Positions 61,011 through 64,000 of a stretch of DNA of 64,000 nucleotides are shown here, piece after piece; within the stretch, counting starts at the first letter, position 1; each line of letters opens with the position of its first letter. The translations under genes were made by a program, and so were the position numbers. The stretch lies in the NCBI GenBank assembly GCA_008921705.1, contig VFFE01007070.1, positions 1,077,010-1,141,009 of the forward strand, given 5' to 3'. The notes below the pieces were generated by a model, which was given only the letters and a program-made list of their open reading frames with translations, was not told where the DNA came from and did no database searches. This DNA is from Burhinus oedicnemus. Its lineage: Eukaryota; Chordata; Aves; Charadriiformes; Burhinidae.

Positions 61011-63469
61011 AAGTCTTAGTTTTATCTTGGGTCAATTCAATAATTCAATGATTCACTTCTCTGCCTGGTCACATACAAAGTGGTTGTAGCACCGCTAAAG
61101 AGGAAGTGTGAGAACAGGAACATCAGGTAGCTGAGGACAGAAGCTACTGCCATTAGCACTACTTTCCAGGGACATGTCCATAAACCTATTCCTGAGAGAC
61201 AGACCCTTCTCTTCCTTGTTTCTGAAGGCTGGTTCTGATCCAGGGCTGAGTGATTAGGGGTAGACTTGCAACTGACTGAGATGAGAGGTTCAAGGTCAGG
61301 CCCAAATCTGACTTTTAAATTTACAGCACATCAGGAACTGAGAATGAGAATGTGGTAGCAACAGAAGTAAATCAGTTCACAGAGTGGTGGAGACAACCCA
61401 CTCATCATCCATGGAAGGCAGGTGATCCACAGAGCAGCAATGCTAACCCTGAAGGATTTATGGTGCCTGCTAGACTTTGGCCTGGAGAGGGTAGAACTAG
61501 CTCAGGCATCAGAGAAAGGGTTTTTTTTATACCATTATTTGTTCTTGTCGCCCAAGGACATCAAAGGAAAGATTGGCAGACAATCAGGAGAGGTTTTTGA
61601 CAGGCAAAAAGACAGATTATGGTTGGAGAGGCCTAATATGGATATTCTTGCAATAAACTTAAAATAAACCCCAAGAGAAGGATAGTCTAGATAAATTCAG
61701 ACATCCTGGAATGGCCACACATTCTCACTGTATACACATGTCAACTTTTGATTTGCTTCACATATAATTAACAGGCATTTTAAATATTGTGTTGCTTTTT
61801 TCAGAGAAGTAAAATGAAAGATGCTCCCAATTTCCTTATTAAGCCACTGCAAATTCCTCTAAATGATAATGCATGCAGTGTTTACAATACCAGAAGGCTC
61901 AAAGTGCACGCAAGGAAAGAGATGGGAAAATATACACTGAGTGTTTTGCAAAATGACTCATAAATAAATGATCCTGATTGAATCATTGTGACTTGAATGT
62001 TTAATCCTTCAATCTATTTTCATTTGGGAAAAATTCTTGAGCAAGCCATGGGTGAGAATATCAAGGTTTGAGTCTAGGGATGGTAAGATCTTCTCACCTC
62101 ACACAGACTGTTAAAAATGTAATTATTTGTTGCAAGTTTGGCTGGATTCATTGCATATATCTGTTCAGAATTGTCTTTTTTGCAACTATAGGAGTCATCC
62201 ACTTCTTATGCTGGTGTGACAGTGGTGCAAATATGATGATTTTAAGGAAGTGATTTCTGGGCTGTGTTGCTGTAAGTGAGACCTCATGTCATCTCAGAGC
62301 TTGCTCAAGAATTCTTACTTCAAGCTTTTTGCAATTATTTTCAACAACAACAAAAAAGGAATACACTAGAAGTCTAGTGGCTTGGGTTCACCCTTTTAAT
62401 ACCAACAAATGTATTCTCCTGTGTTACCTACAAAACTGCAACATAGCAATCCAACCTTTTTTATTTATATCAAATGATCATAAACGTGCCTTCCATTCTT
62501 TTGTTGATTTCACTGGTGTGATTGTTTATAGTGAACTTACGCTCCTTTAAATGAAAAAGCCCCTGAAGTCCTGTAAGTTATAAATGTATGGTATTGCAGC
62601 AGTCTCATTTAGTTTCAATGTTGGATTAGGTGTTTAAACCAAAGGACCAGGTTTATAACCCTAGCTAAACTTTATATACATATGACCTGGCATGCAGAGA
62701 TTTGGCTGATTTTTGCAGAAGATAAAATGCCAATAAGCAGTATACGTATGTATGTGTTCATGTGCACGTTATATACAAAGAGAGGATAATAGGAATTTCT
62801 TTGCAGCAAGCTAAACAAATTCATTTGACAGCGAATCAAAACTTCTAAAACTTATTCTATTTCTAAATTGCAAGCAAAATGTTATACTTGGCCCTTACAA
62901 CCTTCATTCCACTGAACTTCAATTAGCAGAACCATTCCAATACTCAGCTGAAAAAGCTTCAGAAAGAAGTCTTTATCGGTAGCACTTCCTCTGTCAGGAA
63001 CCTCCTTACCCACTAGACAAGTTATGGGAAAAATAACTTCTTGGTTCTACCAATGAGTTTTACCACATTTGTCTTCTATTCATTCTCTTTCTAAAACAGT
63101 GGTGATTTCAGCTGACACCAGCATGCAGTTCTTGGGAGGACTGCATTCTCTCCTGCCACATGGACCTCAGGGTCCTTAAATAACACAGAACAAATAGTAA
63201 TCTCTGCTATAAACCAAAGACAAGAGTCCTGGGAATACACCACAAGGTGGACATATGAAAGCATTTGTACAGTTTATAAAGCTAGTATTAGACGGAGAGG
63301 GAAATTAAGAAGTACAAGCAAAGGAGAAAGGATATTTTAAAAATGGAATCTGAAAAGTATTGAGATTAGATGAAATGGAGAAATGTTGCTTGAAGTACCA
63401 TATTTTGTTTAATCTACTGAACACATTCTCCTTCTGGAGCTGCTATGAGAACGTGTGCACATGGATGCT

Positions 63470-63482
63470 CACACACACACTT
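63470..63482. repeat. Short (CA)n repeat
   Basis: About six CA units. Confidence 0.8.
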
Positions 63483-64000
63483 AAGTGTGGGTGCACAAAT
63501 ACACAGCAGTACATACAAATACTTCACAAATATGGGCACATGGAAAGTGAAAGCAAACTGAAACCCAATCTCCAAGCTATAAAATGTCAGAGATATTGCA
63601 TAAAATTAATGGTCCATGTTCTGAAGCCATCACCCTGCAAAAGGAGTTTTAACTAAATAAGATTATCACACATAATACTGATACTTGCAAAGTAATTTGA
63701 AAATATTGATAGAAGGGCATAGAGAAGGTTAGAATGTCTTTTGAAAGCGCTTCTGTCACATTTATGGGTAAGAAAACTGAATACCTCAAAATCTTCAGTA
63801 TGTTTGTCTTTTCAATAGCTTCTGACAAAAAGGGGTGCAGGTTTGTCACATACAAACAAAGGCAGCGTCAAAGACCACGGCCAGGTCTAAACTGATTACC
63901 CAAGTCAGGTTTCAGGTCACCTACAAGCCACCAAAGCCTGTAAGCAGTACCTCCTAATCAAATCAATTCAGCTGAGCTTCTGGGGATGAAGTTTGCTTTC

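Larger units (their letters stand above)
59001..64000. other. Unique AT-rich DNA, no gene seen
   Basis: Frames up to 119 codons (60660-61019 +) have no motifs. Simple repeats include a T16 run at 60995-61010 and a short CA repeat at 63470-63482. Confidence 0.55.

Overview
The window looks like AT-rich, gene-poor nuclear DNA from a bird. The main evidence is CR1 LINEs: several copies with the avian 3' end (an octamer related to ATTCTATG and no poly-A tail), and one copy that still encodes much of its reverse transcriptase. A solo endogenous-retrovirus LTR at about 42.6-43.3 kb resembles LTRs I associate with songbird and related genomes. That resemblance is from memory, so 'bird' is firm and 'songbird-like' is a guess. 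I found no intact protein-coding gene and no rRNA or tRNA. Almost all open frames are 60-145 codons and look like chance. The sequence could be intergenic desert or the inside of a very large intron.

Layout. 1-26.5 kb: unique AT-rich DNA with a CpG-rich patch (3.8-4.34 kb), a few faint ancient SINE-like remnants, and a stretch (22.1-23.1 kb) rich in homeobox/POU-like motifs. 26.58-27.8 kb: a very old plus-strand CR1 broken by a minus-strand CR1-type 3' fragment. 30.76-32.61 kb: the youngest and clearest element, a plus-strand CR1 of about 1.65 kb lying inside an older minus-strand CR1. 32.6-42.6 kb: mostly unique, with a few SINE traces. 42.615-43.345 kb: the solo LTR, with imperfect 5-bp target duplications, TATA box, poly-A signal and a perfect 17-bp hairpin. 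44.4-44.78 and 47.25-48.24 kb: old CR1 RT fragments. 50.77-51.24 kb: a minus-strand CR1 3' end. 53.5-56.0 kb: a minus-strand stretch that reads like decayed protein-coding sequence of unknown identity. 56-64 kb: unique DNA with one more ancient repeat.

No genes can be seen working together. What the window does record is a history of insertions: at least two CR1-in-CR1 nestings, an LTR pair reduced by recombination to one LTR, and very old SINE relics. The two points most worth following up are the possible decayed gene at 53.5-56.0 kb and the resolved nested CR1 pair, whose younger member carries an Asp-to-Asn change in the RT catalytic motif.
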